From positions 62,001 to 126,000 of the forward strand of contig JAEUUU010000175.1 in assembly GCA_016787345.1 (NCBI GenBank): a stretch of DNA of 64,000 nucleotides, written 5' to 3'. Source of the stretch: Saprospiraceae bacterium (GTDB lineage: Bacteria > Bacteroidota > Bacteroidia > Chitinophagales > Saprospiraceae). A model generated the notes under the pieces. The model was given only the letters and a program-made list of their open reading frames with translations. It searched no databases and was not told the origin of the DNA. Positions 8,774-18,117 of this stretch are shown here, in pieces. A program made the translations under genes and the position numbers. How positions within the stretch are numbered: the stretch's first letter is position 1; each line of letters starts with the position of its first letter.

Positions 8774-9277
8774 ATGCGAATTGGTCTTCTCTCGGATACC
8801 CACTCTTTTCTCGACGACCGGATATTTACGCATTTTGAGGAATGTGATGAAATCTGGCATGCCGGTGATTTTGGTAACATGGAGGTGCTGATGCGCCTGC
8901 GCGAGTTCAAACCGTTGAGAGGAGTTTATGGAAATATCGACGACAAAAAAATTCAGGCCGAGGTGCCGCTCGACCTTCGCTTCGAATGTGAAGGCGTACC
9001 TGTTTTTATGACGCATATCGGCGGGTACCCGGGGCGTTACAACCCGCGGGTAAAAAAGATTTTACAGGAAAATCCACCTGTGAACGGGTTGTTTATCTCC
9101 GGGCATTCGCATATCCTCAAAATCATGCCCGATCCTGTGCTCCATTTTCTGCACATCAACCCCGGCGCTTGCGGCAATGAAGGCTGGCATCAGGTCAAAA
9201 CCTTGGTTCGGTTTACATTGGAAAAGGGAAAGATCGATGCGGTGCAGGTGATTGAATTGGGCAAAAGAGGGCGATAG
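8774..9277 (+). CDS. YfcE/MJ0936-type metallophosphoesterase
   Basis: A 167-residue calcineurin-like phosphoesterase. All five metal-binding blocks are visible: DTHS near the N-terminus, AGDFG, YGNIDD, MTHIGGYPG and SGHSHILK. These small enzymes hydrolyse phosphodiesters in vitro; the natural substrate is usually unknown. It lies 36 nt after the LuxE-like gene on the same strand and may be co-transcribed. Confidence 0.9.
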   Translation: MRIGLLSDTHSFLDDRIFTHFEECDEIWHAGDFGNMEVLMRLREFKPLRGVYGNIDDKKIQAEVPLDLRFECEGVPVFMTHIGGYPGRYNPRVKKILQENPPVNGLFISGHSHILKIMPDPVLHFLHINPGACGNEGWHQVKTLVRFTLEKGKIDAVQVIELGKRGR

Positions 9278-9371
9278 TTGGGCAGATAACAGATATTTGC
9301 ATACACGATTGGGAGAAACCTTTTCATAGCAGTGTCGTTTTGTTTATTTCGTTCATTCAAACCAATTTATT

Positions 9372-10418
9372 ATGAAGCGTTTCTTTCTACTCTTACCCAT
9401 TTTAATGTTTCTGTGCGTGAATGTCAGTGCACAAGTTGTTGACACCGTGTTGTTTGAAGATTTTCAAGGTGATGTCGACCCTACCGAAGACTGGTTGCTT
9501 TTCCCGTTGGGCAACGATACGACCTGGGTCAATCTGGATGAGGATGGTCTGGTGCCTTTCGACGGTGAGGATTATTCGTACCGTTGGTTCTCCACTGAGT
9601 TTTTTGTGGATGCAACTGACTCGGTGACCGGTATCACCAACTACTGCATTGCGTCGCTGTCGTACATGCAGGATTTTCTGCCGGGCAACCGCAACTGGAT
9701 TATTACTCCGCCTATTCAGGTAACGGACGACTCTTACACGTTGCACTGGAAATCGGCGCCTTTCCAGTTGCCCCGGTACATGGACGGGTACTCCGTTTGG
9801 CTTTCCACCAATGGAAATGACCTCTTCGGTGCGAGCAATCCCTTCACCAACTTGTTGTTTCGCGCGGCATCCATGGAGGCCATCACGGGAGAAGGAGAAA
9901 GTATCGACTTGTCCAATTTCGCGTTTACGCCCGGGTATATTCACGCTGATTCGCTGCGCGATCAAGAATATTTCCGGCTTTGGGCGCCAGGCGATTCCAC
10001 ACTTTGCCGCGGCTACCTGGAACCGCATTCTGTCAGTTTGGCTGCTTATGCCGGCCAGACGGTCTATATCGCCTTCCTGCACGATTCGGACGACGACTAT
10101 TACCTCGCCATGGATGATTTTCTGATTACCCGCACACCTGCTTCGGGCGTTAGCTGGCTGGAACAGGATTTGCGTTTGCGCACTTTTCCGAATCCCGCCG
10201 ATCGTTATCTGAACGTCATGTTCCGCCTTCAGGAAGCCACTCGGGTAACCCTGCAGGTGCACAACATCAATGGCCAACTGGTATGGCAACAATCGGGCAA
10301 TATGGCCTCGGGCGAACAAATGCTGGATATTCAGCTGGCGCACTGGCCGGCCGGCGCTTATACGCTCAGCCTGCAAACCTGTCAGGGCACATTGAGCCGT
10401 CCCTTTGTGAAAAAATAA
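9372..10418 (+). CDS. Secreted T9SS cargo with choice-of-anchor J domain
   Basis: A 348-residue exported protein. The signal peptide (about residues 1-20, ending VSAQ) is followed by a beta-sandwich of the choice-of-anchor J / cleaved-adhesin type: VLFEDFQGD, NRNWIITPPIQV, YTLHWKSA, YIAFLHDSDDDYYLAMDDFLI. The C-terminal 75 residues form a T9SS type A sorting domain (LRTFPNPADRYLNV, VHNINGQLVWQQ, WPAGAYTLSL, FVKK). It is expected to cross the outer membrane through the type IX system and be anchored or released at the surface. Ligand unknown. Confidence 0.9.
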   Translation: MKRFFLLLPILMFLCVNVSAQVVDTVLFEDFQGDVDPTEDWLLFPLGNDTTWVNLDEDGLVPFDGEDYSYRWFSTEFFVDATDSVTGITNYCIASLSYMQDFLPGNRNWIITPPIQVTDDSYTLHWKSAPFQLPRYMDGYSVWLSTNGNDLFGASNPFTNLLFRAASMEAITGEGESIDLSNFAFTPGYIHADSLRDQEYFRLWAPGDSTLCRGYLEPHSVSLAAYAGQTVYIAFLHDSDDDYYLAMDDFLITRTPASGVSWLEQDLRLRTFPNPADRYLNVMFRLQEATRVTLQVHNINGQLVWQQSGNMASGEQMLDIQLAHWPAGAYTLSLQTCQGTLSRPFVKK

Positions 10419-10473
10419 GATGTTTTGGGAAAAAACTCATCCCACTTCATTCATCACCCGCAACACACAACTT

Positions 10474-10481
10474 TATCTTTG
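10474..10481 (+). promoter_or_regulatory. -7 promoter element of tRNA-Arg
   Basis: TATCTTTG matches TAnnTTTG exactly and ends 10 nt before the mature tRNA 5' end, the expected spacing for a tRNA promoter. Confidence 0.65.
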
Positions 10482-10491
10482 CCGTCGATAC

Positions 10492-10563
10492 GACCTCATA
10501 GTTCAACGGATAGAATAGGAGTTTCCTAAACTCTTGATGTGGGTTCGATTCCCGCTGAGGTCA
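10492..10563 (+). tRNA. tRNA-Arg (anticodon CCT)
   Basis: The 72-nt cloverleaf folds fully: acceptor GACCTCA/TGAGGTC, D stem GTTC/GAAT, anticodon stem GGAGT/ACTCT around loop TTCCTAA, T stem GTGGG/CCCGC with TTCGATT loop, and discriminator A. The anticodon CCT reads AGG. The 3' CCA is not encoded. Confidence 0.95.
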
Positions 10564-10631
10564 CATACATGGCGCGCAATCCACTGGTTTTGAGTTGTTT
10601 GAAGATTGGGTGGGTTGAGTAGGGTGCGTAT

Positions 10632-10668
10632 AAAAAAATCCCGTTCCGGAATATCCGGGACGGGATTT
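10632..10668 (-). terminator. Terminator of the DUF1573 gene
   Basis: On the minus strand a long stem (AAATCCCGT, then CCGG, paired with CCGG and ACGGGATTT, one mismatch) is followed by seven T residues. It lies 28 nt beyond the DUF1573 stop. Confidence 0.85.
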
Positions 10669-10695
10669 ATCATTTGAACGATATGCTGCTTTAAA

Positions 10696-11313
10696 TCAGT
10701 GACCGTGGCCGTCGTTGTTGGTTACGTTGCCTTTGCCGACCGGCATTTCTTTGCCGCGTACCTCGCCGGCTACTTCGATGAAGGTTTCGGTCGGTACCGT
10801 ATTGGCCGTTACGGTGACGCGTTTGCTTTGGCGACCGGGTTTTCCTTTTGTATTAAACTCGACCTTGATTTCGCCGGAGCCGCCCGGAGGAATGGGTTCT
10901 TTCGGCCAGGTGGGCACCGTGCAACCGCAGGAGCCTTTGCAATTGGTAATCAGGAGGGGCTCGGAGCCGACGTTTTTGAACTTGAAAATATGCTTGACAA
11001 CTTCGCCCTCATCGGCAACGCCGAAGTCAAACTTGTCTTGCTCATACTGGATCGTGGTTGTCGGACCGGTGGGAGCCGGCGTGGCGTTTTGATTCATGCC
11101 GGGGATATTGCCGCTACCGTCGGGGTTTTGGCTGGGGTCGGCAGTGATTTTGTTGACGGTTTGGCCGTTGATTTCCATCGTCGAAGCGGCAGAACGGATT
11201 TGGTCGCCTTCGGAAGAGAACCAGTTTTTAAAACCGCCTCCGAAAAGGTTGGCAATCAGCAAGAGGGCAACGAGTGCCACAAGACCGATCTGAATCTTTT
11301 GTTTTTTCTCCAT
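10696..11313 (-). CDS. Membrane-anchored DUF1573 protein
   Basis: A 205-residue protein. One N-terminal membrane segment (about residues 7-26, IGLVALVALLLIANLFGGGF) is followed by a low-complexity linker rich in N, P, G and T, then a DUF1573 Ig-like (ASH/MSP-type) domain from about residue 90: KFDFGVADEGEVVKHIFKFK, NVGSEPLLITNCKGSCGC, VPTWPKEPIPPGGSGEIKV. The C-terminus ends in a histidine-containing DGHGH. DUF1573 is very common in Bacteroidota; its role is unknown, with suggestions of carbohydrate or protein binding at the cell surface. It has its own promoter and a strong terminator. Confidence 0.88.
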   Translation of the reverse strand: MEKKQKIQIGLVALVALLLIANLFGGGFKNWFSSEGDQIRSAASTMEINGQTVNKITADPSQNPDGSGNIPGMNQNATPAPTGPTTTIQYEQDKFDFGVADEGEVVKHIFKFKNVGSEPLLITNCKGSCGCTVPTWPKEPIPPGGSGEIKVEFNTKGKPGRQSKRVTVTANTVPTETFIEVAGEVRGKEMPVGKGNVTNNDGHGH

Positions 11314-11373
11314 GATATTTAATACGAGTAGTAGTAATGGTGAAGAGTTGATGTGGACTTGTCAATCTGCGGC

Positions 11374-11381
11374 CAAAATTA
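11374..11381 (-). promoter_or_regulatory. -7 promoter element of the DUF1573 gene
   Basis: TAATTTTG on the minus strand fits TAnnTTTG, about 60 nt before the ATG at 11313. Confidence 0.5.
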
Positions 11382-11443
11382 CGCCTTTCAACAGAGCGAC
11401 CTGCGTATGTTATTTCAGTTTGCAAATGGTTAACGCTTCACAC

Positions 11444-13069
11444 TCATATTTTGATTTCTCTCTGGAATATCTGGCCGCCCGATTGAAGCCGGTATTGATA
11501 CACACCCGGTGCGATATACCAGTCGGAGGGTTTGAACTGGAATATATAGCTGCCGCGGTCTTTATATTCACTGACGAGCGTGCGAAGCACATGTCCGGCA
11601 TGGTCGAGCAATTGCAGGCGGACAGGACCGTCGTTCATCATGGCATATTTAATCTCAATGCTCCCGTCGGACGTTTTGCCGGGATTGTGGCCTAGCAAAA
11701 CACAGGCGTTGTTGTCGCCGGTTGTGGGTGTTGCAGCGGGTACCAGGCCGGGTATGATCGGCAACGCATTGCCGCCCATGACGAAGTTGGACAGTTCGGG
11801 CGATGCGCCCAGCCATTCCTGTAAAACGCTCGAATAGACCGAACGAAAATCGACGCTGAATGCCGGGTCGGAATACGGATCGGGGTTGCTCAGGTCTTGA
11901 TACTGACCGACGACCCCGTTGCCGATTTCGCCACCGAACAGCAGCATATGTGTGCCCCATCCGTGGTCGGTGCCAAGGGAGTCGTTTTCAAAAATTGTTC
12001 GGCCGAACTCGGAGAAAGTCATGCCCAGCACTTTTTGGGGCCACGCTGCATTGCCGCCGAACCCGAGGTCGTCGTAAAATGCCTTGACCGCGTTGGCCAG
12101 ATTGGCGAGCAAATACAGGTGGTAGTCGTATTGTTCGGCATGGGTGTCGAAACCGCCGATCTCTACCATAAAAACCCGGGTGCCCAGATTTCCTTTGATG
12201 AGCCGGGCAACGATGGCCAATTGTTCGGCCAGATAGTTGTTGGTAGGGTAGTCGACCTGGTTTTTGCCACGCGCATAAGCATCTTTAATGCTGCTGGCGT
12301 ACCGGAATGCTGCATTGGCGGTCTGGCGCATGTATGCCAGTTCCAGTTCGCGGGGGGTGTTGCCGAGCAAAGCCGTGTCGTACAATTGGCCGGATTGCGC
12401 AATTTGATAAAACTCCTGCGGGCTGCTCACGGCGAGTGCCATATTGGCCTCGTCGGCGCGGAAAATCAGGTTGGATTCCACACCGATTTGCAAAGCAGGC
12501 GGCACTGTGGGCGGCGTTTCCAGGAATACGGGGTATTCATTGTCGAGGAAACGGCCAACCCAGCCGGTGTTCCAGTATTGGTCGGACTCGCTGCCGGATG
12601 CAATTATGTCGAATGAACGGAAATGGCTGTAATTCGGCTCCGGATAACCCACGTTCAGGATGGTTTTCATCATGCCATTGTCCCAAAGCGGCTGGAGCGC
12701 ATTGGTGGAGAGTGGCATTCCAAACTGGCTGTTCAGCGCCCACATGTTGTTTTCCTGGATGGCGATGGTCGGGCGGATGTTGTAGTAAAAAGAGTTGCCG
12801 CGCTCGATGACCGTATTCAGGCCGTCGTTTCCGCCGTCCATACGGATGAGTACGAGAATGCGGTCGCTGTCGCCGTTGGCCAGGGCTGCCATGAGCGGCG
12901 AGGGCTGAAAGGTGCGGATGGGCATTTTCCCCAGCAACAACGAACCTGCGCCGAGCAATCCGGTGGCGGTCAGGAAATCGCGTCGCGACCAGTTCTGGTG
13001 TTCACGAGCGTGGGCTTCACCGTGTTCGAGTGCGCTGCCGAGACGTTTGGATGTATGTTTTTCACACAT
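11444..13069 (-). CDS. DUF1501 protein with Tat signal and T9SS-like C-terminus
   Basis: A 541-residue protein of the DUF1501 (sulfatase/alkaline-phosphatase-like) family. The N-terminus carries a twin-arginine signal, SRRDFLTATGLLGAGSLLLG (28-47). The core has LVLIRMDGGNDGLNTVIERG, HFRSFDIIASGSE, VEIGGFDTHAEQ, TFSEFGRTIFEN and DHGWGTHMLLFGG, all family-typical. After about residue 460 a separate domain (IEIKYAMMNDGPVRLQLLDH, GVYQYRLQSGG, REIKI) resembles a T9SS type A sorting domain. Just upstream on the same strand is DUF1800, its usual partner. Combining Tat export with T9SS secretion would fit a protein that folds with a cofactor first; that is inference. Confidence 0.88.
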   Translation of the reverse strand: MCEKHTSKRLGSALEHGEAHAREHQNWSRRDFLTATGLLGAGSLLLGKMPIRTFQPSPLMAALANGDSDRILVLIRMDGGNDGLNTVIERGNSFYYNIRPTIAIQENNMWALNSQFGMPLSTNALQPLWDNGMMKTILNVGYPEPNYSHFRSFDIIASGSESDQYWNTGWVGRFLDNEYPVFLETPPTVPPALQIGVESNLIFRADEANMALAVSSPQEFYQIAQSGQLYDTALLGNTPRELELAYMRQTANAAFRYASSIKDAYARGKNQVDYPTNNYLAEQLAIVARLIKGNLGTRVFMVEIGGFDTHAEQYDYHLYLLANLANAVKAFYDDLGFGGNAAWPQKVLGMTFSEFGRTIFENDSLGTDHGWGTHMLLFGGEIGNGVVGQYQDLSNPDPYSDPAFSVDFRSVYSSVLQEWLGASPELSNFVMGGNALPIIPGLVPAATPTTGDNNACVLLGHNPGKTSDGSIEIKYAMMNDGPVRLQLLDHAGHVLRTLVSEYKDRGSYIFQFKPSDWYIAPGVYQYRLQSGGQIFQREIKI

Positions 13070-13118
13070 GGCCTGTGTTGATTTGCGAGTTGGAATGATG
13101 ATGTCTGGTGAAAAATGC

Positions 13119-14609
13119 TCAGGTCAGTTGGTATTCGGGCAATTTGACCAGATAATACAGCATATTGACTACCTGATAGGGCGCTTCGTCCCAATACAGG
13201 TTCCAGGACCCATCGAGGAAATAATTCTCCGGAATACCGGATTTGAAATAGGACACGGCGGCGTTGAGGTGAACAGGTTCGAGGGTTTGACCCAGGAAAT
13301 GCTCTACCAGGGCGGCCACGATCACCTGCGGATCATTGCTGTCGTTGGACAAGGTGATGGCCAAATTGCGCAGATTTTCGCGCAGGGGCTCTTTCACCGT
13401 CATGTAATACGCCACCGAGCTATTGAATTTCCAGCGGGCAGTCATGGTGCTTTCGTTGATCCAGGCCCTGTATCCGGCCCAGCCCGATACGTTTGGCGGG
13501 TTGAATATTTCCTGCCCCAGCAAGAAGCTCCAGTAGCCGATGGCGTTCCACCAGTTGGTGTCCATATCGGCCGCCGATACGCCGCCGGCTTTCAGCAGCG
13601 GGATCATCGACTCGATGGGGTTTTTGACGCGGGCGCTGATGAATTGATCGTCGAAGAAATGCTCGCTTTTGAACAGTTGTTTCAGCATGGGCAGCAATTC
13701 CCAGTTGTTGTTCTGGAAGGTTTGTGCCAGCCCATCGATCACCTGCGGGTCGGGGTATTGATAAACGAAGTTTTTGTAAATTTTAGAGGGGATAAAATGC
13801 GCTACCTGCTGGGCCCTCGCTGTGAAAATGAGGTTGTGCGCGCTGGTAAAGTTGAAGTTGCCGCTTTGTCCGAAAATGGTTTTGACGCCATTGTCGTGCC
13901 GCGTAGCGTCGTAATAAGCCGGGGTGCAGAGGTAAGCTTTGGCTTGCCAGCCGGTGAGTGCGCGCGCCATTTCCACGATGTCGCTTTGCGTGTAGCCATT
14001 TCCTTCGCCCATGGTGAAAAGTTCCATGAGTTCGCGGGCATAGTTTTCGTTGGGCGAGCCGGCCACGTTGAGGTTGCCGTTGAGATAGTCGAGCATTGCC
14101 GCGTTTTTGCCCATCTCCCGCACAAAAACCTTGAAGTTGCCGAAAGCATGTTCGTGGAGGAGGGAATAATAATCCCACATGTAGGCATTGCACTGGTAGT
14201 CAATCAGTTCGGTGGCAAAATGGTTGTGCCAGAACAGCGCCATCTTGGCGCGAATACCCTCTTCCAGCATTTCGCTGAGCCAGCGATTGCGCATTTCCCG
14301 GCGGTGGGTGAATACCGAATCGGGGTCGGCGTCGTAATCGTCGGAAGTGTAACCGGCCCAATACGGCGGGTCGGGCGTGCCGAGGTCGGCGACATTGTCG
14401 AGCAACTGGTCGACCAGTTCGGAAGGACTCATTTGCAGCCCTTGTTGTATTTGGGCCAGACTGGCGCCAAACCCGAGCCGGCGGTAAAGGTGGGCTACCC
14501 GCCGGGCAGTCCAGGGCTTTTCAGCGGAAGGGACATAGGGCTGCAGCGGATCTTCGACTGCCACCTGGTTATGGGTTATTTTTTCCGGGAAATCAGCGTG
14601 CGTGGGCAT
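13119..14609 (-). CDS. DUF1800 family protein
   Basis: A 496-residue protein of the DUF1800 family, almost always paired with DUF1501 and of unknown function. Seen: HLYRRLGFGASLAQIQQGL near the N-terminus, MALFWHNHFATE (about 135), the ARELMELFTMGEGNGYTQSD block, EMARALTGW, VKNPIESMIPLL, NPPNVSGWAGYRAWINES. No clear signal peptide: the first residues are charged, so export may depend on the Tat-borne partner by piggy-back (inference). It lies 49 nt upstream of the DUF1501 gene, forming a two-gene operon. Confidence 0.88.
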   Translation of the reverse strand: MPTHADFPEKITHNQVAVEDPLQPYVPSAEKPWTARRVAHLYRRLGFGASLAQIQQGLQMSPSELVDQLLDNVADLGTPDPPYWAGYTSDDYDADPDSVFTHRREMRNRWLSEMLEEGIRAKMALFWHNHFATELIDYQCNAYMWDYYSLLHEHAFGNFKVFVREMGKNAAMLDYLNGNLNVAGSPNENYARELMELFTMGEGNGYTQSDIVEMARALTGWQAKAYLCTPAYYDATRHDNGVKTIFGQSGNFNFTSAHNLIFTARAQQVAHFIPSKIYKNFVYQYPDPQVIDGLAQTFQNNNWELLPMLKQLFKSEHFFDDQFISARVKNPIESMIPLLKAGGVSAADMDTNWWNAIGYWSFLLGQEIFNPPNVSGWAGYRAWINESTMTARWKFNSSVAYYMTVKEPLRENLRNLAITLSNDSNDPQVIVAALVEHFLGQTLEPVHLNAAVSYFKSGIPENYFLDGSWNLYWDEAPYQVVNMLYYLVKLPEYQLT

Positions 14610-14727
14610 AGCAGATAGTTTTGCCTGTTTTGGTAAGCAAGGTTAATGCAATTTTTGGAGTTGGAATTTCTAAAAAATGAAAATCAGCAGGAAATTTTAT
14701 TAGGCTGAATTTTTTGCACCGTCCAAC

Positions 14728-14757
14728 TTGGCAAATCCAAAGGAGCACCTACCTTTA
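14728..14757 (+). promoter_or_regulatory. Putative promoter of the 1081-residue T9SS protein
   Basis: TTG at 14728-14730, a 19-nt spacer, and TACCTTTA at 14750-14757 (7 of 8 matches to TAnnTTTG) lie 27 nt before the ATG at 14784. This spacing fits Bacteroidota sigma promoters. Confidence 0.5.
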
Positions 14758-14783
14758 ATTCCAGTTTTTGAATCGAAAAATCC

Positions 14784-17700
14784 ATGCTTATGCGCCCGTG
14801 GTTTGTTTACGCCGCTTGTTTTTTCCTGGCTTTTATTCAGATTGCCCCGCTTCGGGCACAAGCTACCCTATTGGAGGAAAATTTTGACAATTGTATCCTC
14901 TCTCCCGGTTGGGAGGTCAATATCAACGGCAACCCGAATGCCGTGTGGTATGTCGACAGCACGGTGCAAAACAACGACAACAACGGCCAAAGTATGAACG
15001 GCTCTTGTTTTCTGTTTATCGACGACGATGCCGCGGGTAATCAGACGCCGGCCTATGTGATCGATTTCGTTTCACCGCCGTTCAATACCTTGCAATACCC
15101 GACAGTGGAACTGAGCCTGGATGTCCATTACCGCGACTGGCCCCAGGCAAACGAATATTTTGAAGTGCTGGTCACCGACGGCACAACGGAAACCCCGCTG
15201 CGGCGTTTTGACCAGACGAGCGCAACCGGGAGTAATCTAACCCAGTTTGTCACGCTCAAATACGACCTCTCGCTGATCGCTCCTGCCGCCAACCTGCGCC
15301 TCATTCTGCGCTACGACGACGGCGGTGGCTTTTGCTGGTGGGCCGGTGTCGATAATATTTCCGTCGTCGGCAAAGGCGTCGGAACCAACGTCATCGGCCA
15401 GAACTTCAACGCCTGCGACAAACCCGCCGGCTGGGAAACCCAGATATTGAGCGGCGACGACGATTGGCTGTTTGGCAAGGCCAGCGCTTCCGGCAGCGCC
15501 ATCCAGAACTCTATCGACGGCTCTTGTATGGTGTATTTCGACGACGACAACCTGGGCGATTCCGCCGCATACTCTCGCGTGCGCCTGCTCTCTCCCTGGT
15601 TCGACGGCACCGATTTTGGGCAATTCCAACTCGAATTCGACCTGATCTACCGCTACTACACCGACTTCTTTTCTGTGTATGTTATTAATGGCGATGGAGA
15701 AGAAAGCCTCGTGCAGCAATGGACCGACGATGTCGGCGGACCCTATTTCAACACCTATCTCCACCAATCCCTCGACCTGTCGCCCTACCGCTCGAAGGAG
15801 ATGCGCGTGGTTTTTGAATACGACGATGCCAACCAGTGGGGCTGGTGGGTCGGCCTCGACAACGTAAAAATCATCGGCAACGGCGCGGCCAACGACCTTT
15901 GTGCCAATGCCCACGAACTGCTCACCGGGGCCGAATGTATCCCCGGCGATAACCGCAATGCCGTATTCGACGGCCCGCAACCCCTTTGTGTTGAAAAAGC
16001 GTCGGGCGGATTGTGGTTCCGCTGGCAAGCCGATTTTACAGGCGTAGCGCAGCTGGCTACTTCGGCTACCTTCAACGATGTTGTTGATGTCTTCACCGGC
16101 GGCTGTCAGTCGTTGACAACTTATGTATGCGACAACTACGACGAACACGGCTTTATCGGTGAAAAAACGCGTTTTAATGCTGCTGCCGGTACGCAATACC
16201 TGATTCGGGTAAGCGGGCAGGAAGGCGGATTCGGGCGCTCCCGCGGCGATCTTTGTATCGAAATTGACCAAACCAACGGCTTCCCGACCGCCCCCGCCAA
16301 TGACGACTGCGCCAACGCTGTACCGCTCGGCATTGCAACTGCCTGCGTGGAAGGAAGCAACCGCAACGCAACCTTGTCCACAAGCCCTTCCCTGAACAGC
16401 CTGGCACGTGCCGATATTTGGTACAAGTTTACGGCCCCCAATTCCACGTTGCCCTTTACGGTGTTCAGCAATGCCAACTTTTCCGACATCATCACCTTGT
16501 ACTCGGGTGGATGCAACAACCTCTCTGAAATCGCCGGTAACCACAAAGGACAAAAACTCGATATGCCTCCGCTGACGGCAGGTGAAACCTATTATTTGCA
16601 GGTGGCCGGCAATTTTGCAACCGTCGAAGGAGAAGTTTGTATGGTGATTGCTCCCGCCTCCAATGTTGCGCCGCCAAATATTATCTGCGAACAGGCAATT
16701 CCGGTAACCATCGGCGGCGCGTGCGTGGCAGGCGATAATGCCTTTGCATTCTCATCGGGTTATCACCCGAGTTGCGTGGTCGATTTCGATCACGCGATCT
16801 GGTATTCCTTTGTCGCCCCGGCTTCCGGAAGTGTGCAGATCAATACCGGCGCTACATTTGAACACGTATTGTCTATCTGGACGGGCGATTGTACCGATTT
16901 GTCGGAGGTCGCCTGCGCGGTGAACCCGCTGCGCTGCAACGGCTTCGTCAACTACCACGACCTGGTTCCCGGCCAAACGTATTACGTGCAAATCGCCTCC
17001 TGGAAATCGCCTTCCGGCTTGTCAACCGGCGAAATTTGCCTTCAAATCGCCGACGGCGTTGCCCCGCCGCCATTTGAAGCGCTCGAACTGGACGTACAGG
17101 AACAATGTATCGACATCGACCTGGCCAAACTCAACATCGGCGTCAGTGGCGGCACGCAACCCTACGAGTTGCTTGGTGCTGCCGACGGACAACATTTCGC
17201 GAGCGGCACGGAGTACCTCGTCGTCGTGCGCGATGCCGCCGGCTGCGAACAAGCCCTGACGGGTATTGTCGATGAATGCACCGAAGCCGGATGTTTCGTT
17301 ACCGCCGCTTTTACACTGCAAAACCCGCTTTGTAACGGACAAGCTAACGGCGCCCTTACGGCCCAGCCTTCCGGCGGCGCCGATCCCTACACCTACCTTT
17401 GGTCCAATGGCGCAACAACTGCCGACAACATCGGTCTGAATGCGGGCGTATACCTGGTAACCATCACCGATGCCAACGGCTGCGAATACGTGACGGCCCA
17501 AACCCTGACCGAACCGACTCTGATCACAGGCTCCATCCTGACGGTCGGTCATCCGCACCAGGGATTGTCCGACGGCACGGTAGAGATCGAAATCAGCGGC
17601 GGTACCGGAAGTTTGAGTTATGTATGGAGCCTGAATGGCCAGGCCGTCGCCAGTACGCAAAACCTTTCCAATGCGCCTGCTGGCGATTACACGCTTGTGG

Positions 17701-18029
17701 CGACGGATGAAAACGGCTGCACGTTCAGCCTGAACGTCACCCTGACGGAGACCGTGGGCGCCAACGATCCGAACCTGACCTTTTTTGTCGAAGTGATACC
17801 CAATCCGTTGAGCGACAAAGGCTTTTTGCAAATAAAACTGCCTGCATCAGCCGATTTATTCCTCGCATTGAGCGATGCCCAGGGCCGCAACCTGCACGAG
17901 TGGTCGGCCGGTACGGTCCAGGATCAAAAAGTGCCGCTCGATTTTGGCGATTTGCCGGCCGGTATGTACTGGCTTAAAATTGTTGCCGGAAAAGACGTGG
18001 CCGTGAGAAAAGTGGTGGTGAGCAGGTAA
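14784..18029 (+). CDS. Large modular T9SS surface protein with SprB-like repeat
   Basis: A 1081-residue exported protein with signal peptide (about residues 1-27, ending PLRAQ). Domains in order: two cleaved-adhesin/choice-of-anchor J beta-sandwiches (LLEENFDNC, then VIGQNFNACDKPAGW); three related modules each opening with a cysteine-rich NDLCANA, NDDCANA or NIICEQA motif plus a GDN/GSN turn; a linker region; an SprB-type repeat (NPLCNGQANGALTAQPSGG, YLWSNGATT, GVYLVTITDANGC) and a second partial copy; and a T9SS type A sorting domain (VIPNPLSDKGFLQ, PAGMYWLKIV, VRKVVVSR). SprB repeats occur in gliding adhesins, so a cell-surface adhesin is a reasonable guess. Confidence 0.88.
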   Translation: MLMRPWFVYAACFFLAFIQIAPLRAQATLLEENFDNCILSPGWEVNINGNPNAVWYVDSTVQNNDNNGQSMNGSCFLFIDDDAAGNQTPAYVIDFVSPPFNTLQYPTVELSLDVHYRDWPQANEYFEVLVTDGTTETPLRRFDQTSATGSNLTQFVTLKYDLSLIAPAANLRLILRYDDGGGFCWWAGVDNISVVGKGVGTNVIGQNFNACDKPAGWETQILSGDDDWLFGKASASGSAIQNSIDGSCMVYFDDDNLGDSAAYSRVRLLSPWFDGTDFGQFQLEFDLIYRYYTDFFSVYVINGDGEESLVQQWTDDVGGPYFNTYLHQSLDLSPYRSKEMRVVFEYDDANQWGWWVGLDNVKIIGNGAANDLCANAHELLTGAECIPGDNRNAVFDGPQPLCVEKASGGLWFRWQADFTGVAQLATSATFNDVVDVFTGGCQSLTTYVCDNYDEHGFIGEKTRFNAAAGTQYLIRVSGQEGGFGRSRGDLCIEIDQTNGFPTAPANDDCANAVPLGIATACVEGSNRNATLSTSPSLNSLARADIWYKFTAPNSTLPFTVFSNANFSDIITLYSGGCNNLSEIAGNHKGQKLDMPPLTAGETYYLQVAGNFATVEGEVCMVIAPASNVAPPNIICEQAIPVTIGGACVAGDNAFAFSSGYHPSCVVDFDHAIWYSFVAPASGSVQINTGATFEHVLSIWTGDCTDLSEVACAVNPLRCNGFVNYHDLVPGQTYYVQIASWKSPSGLSTGEICLQIADGVAPPPFEALELDVQEQCIDIDLAKLNIGVSGGTQPYELLGAADGQHFASGTEYLVVVRDAAGCEQALTGIVDECTEAGCFVTAAFTLQNPLCNGQANGALTAQPSGGADPYTYLWSNGATTADNIGLNAGVYLVTITDANGCEYVTAQTLTEPTLITGSILTVGHPHQGLSDGTVEIEISGGTGSLSYVWSLNGQAVASTQNLSNAPAGDYTLVATDENGCTFSLNVTLTETVGANDPNLTFFVEVIPNPLSDKGFLQIKLPASADLFLALSDAQGRNLHEWSAGTVQDQKVPLDFGDLPAGMYWLKIVAGKDVAVRKVVVSR

Positions 18030-18050
18030 AAAACGGAATATCCAGGTAAT

Positions 18051-18100
18051 AAAAACAGCGGCCGCCGAGTAGTATAATTCTCGGCGGCCGCTTTGTTTTT
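18051..18100. terminator. Bidirectional terminator between T9SS gene and glnS
   Basis: A perfect 13-bp GC-rich stem (AGCGGCCGCCGAG with CTCGGCGGCCGCT) is flanked by an A-run on the left and TTGTTTTT on the right. It serves the convergent genes ending at 18029 (plus) and 18118 (minus). Confidence 0.9.
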
Positions 18101-18117
18101 ATATGAAAAACAGGCGC

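Noticed and set aside
12912-14618. A 568-codon plus-strand frame opposite DUF1800/DUF1501
   Set aside because: The opposite strand encodes two well-supported families; the long frame arises from codon bias of the GC-rich coding strand.
15237-16553. A 438-codon minus-strand frame in the 1081-residue T9SS gene
   Set aside because: It is antisense to recognised adhesin-type domains and has no similarity or promoter of its own.
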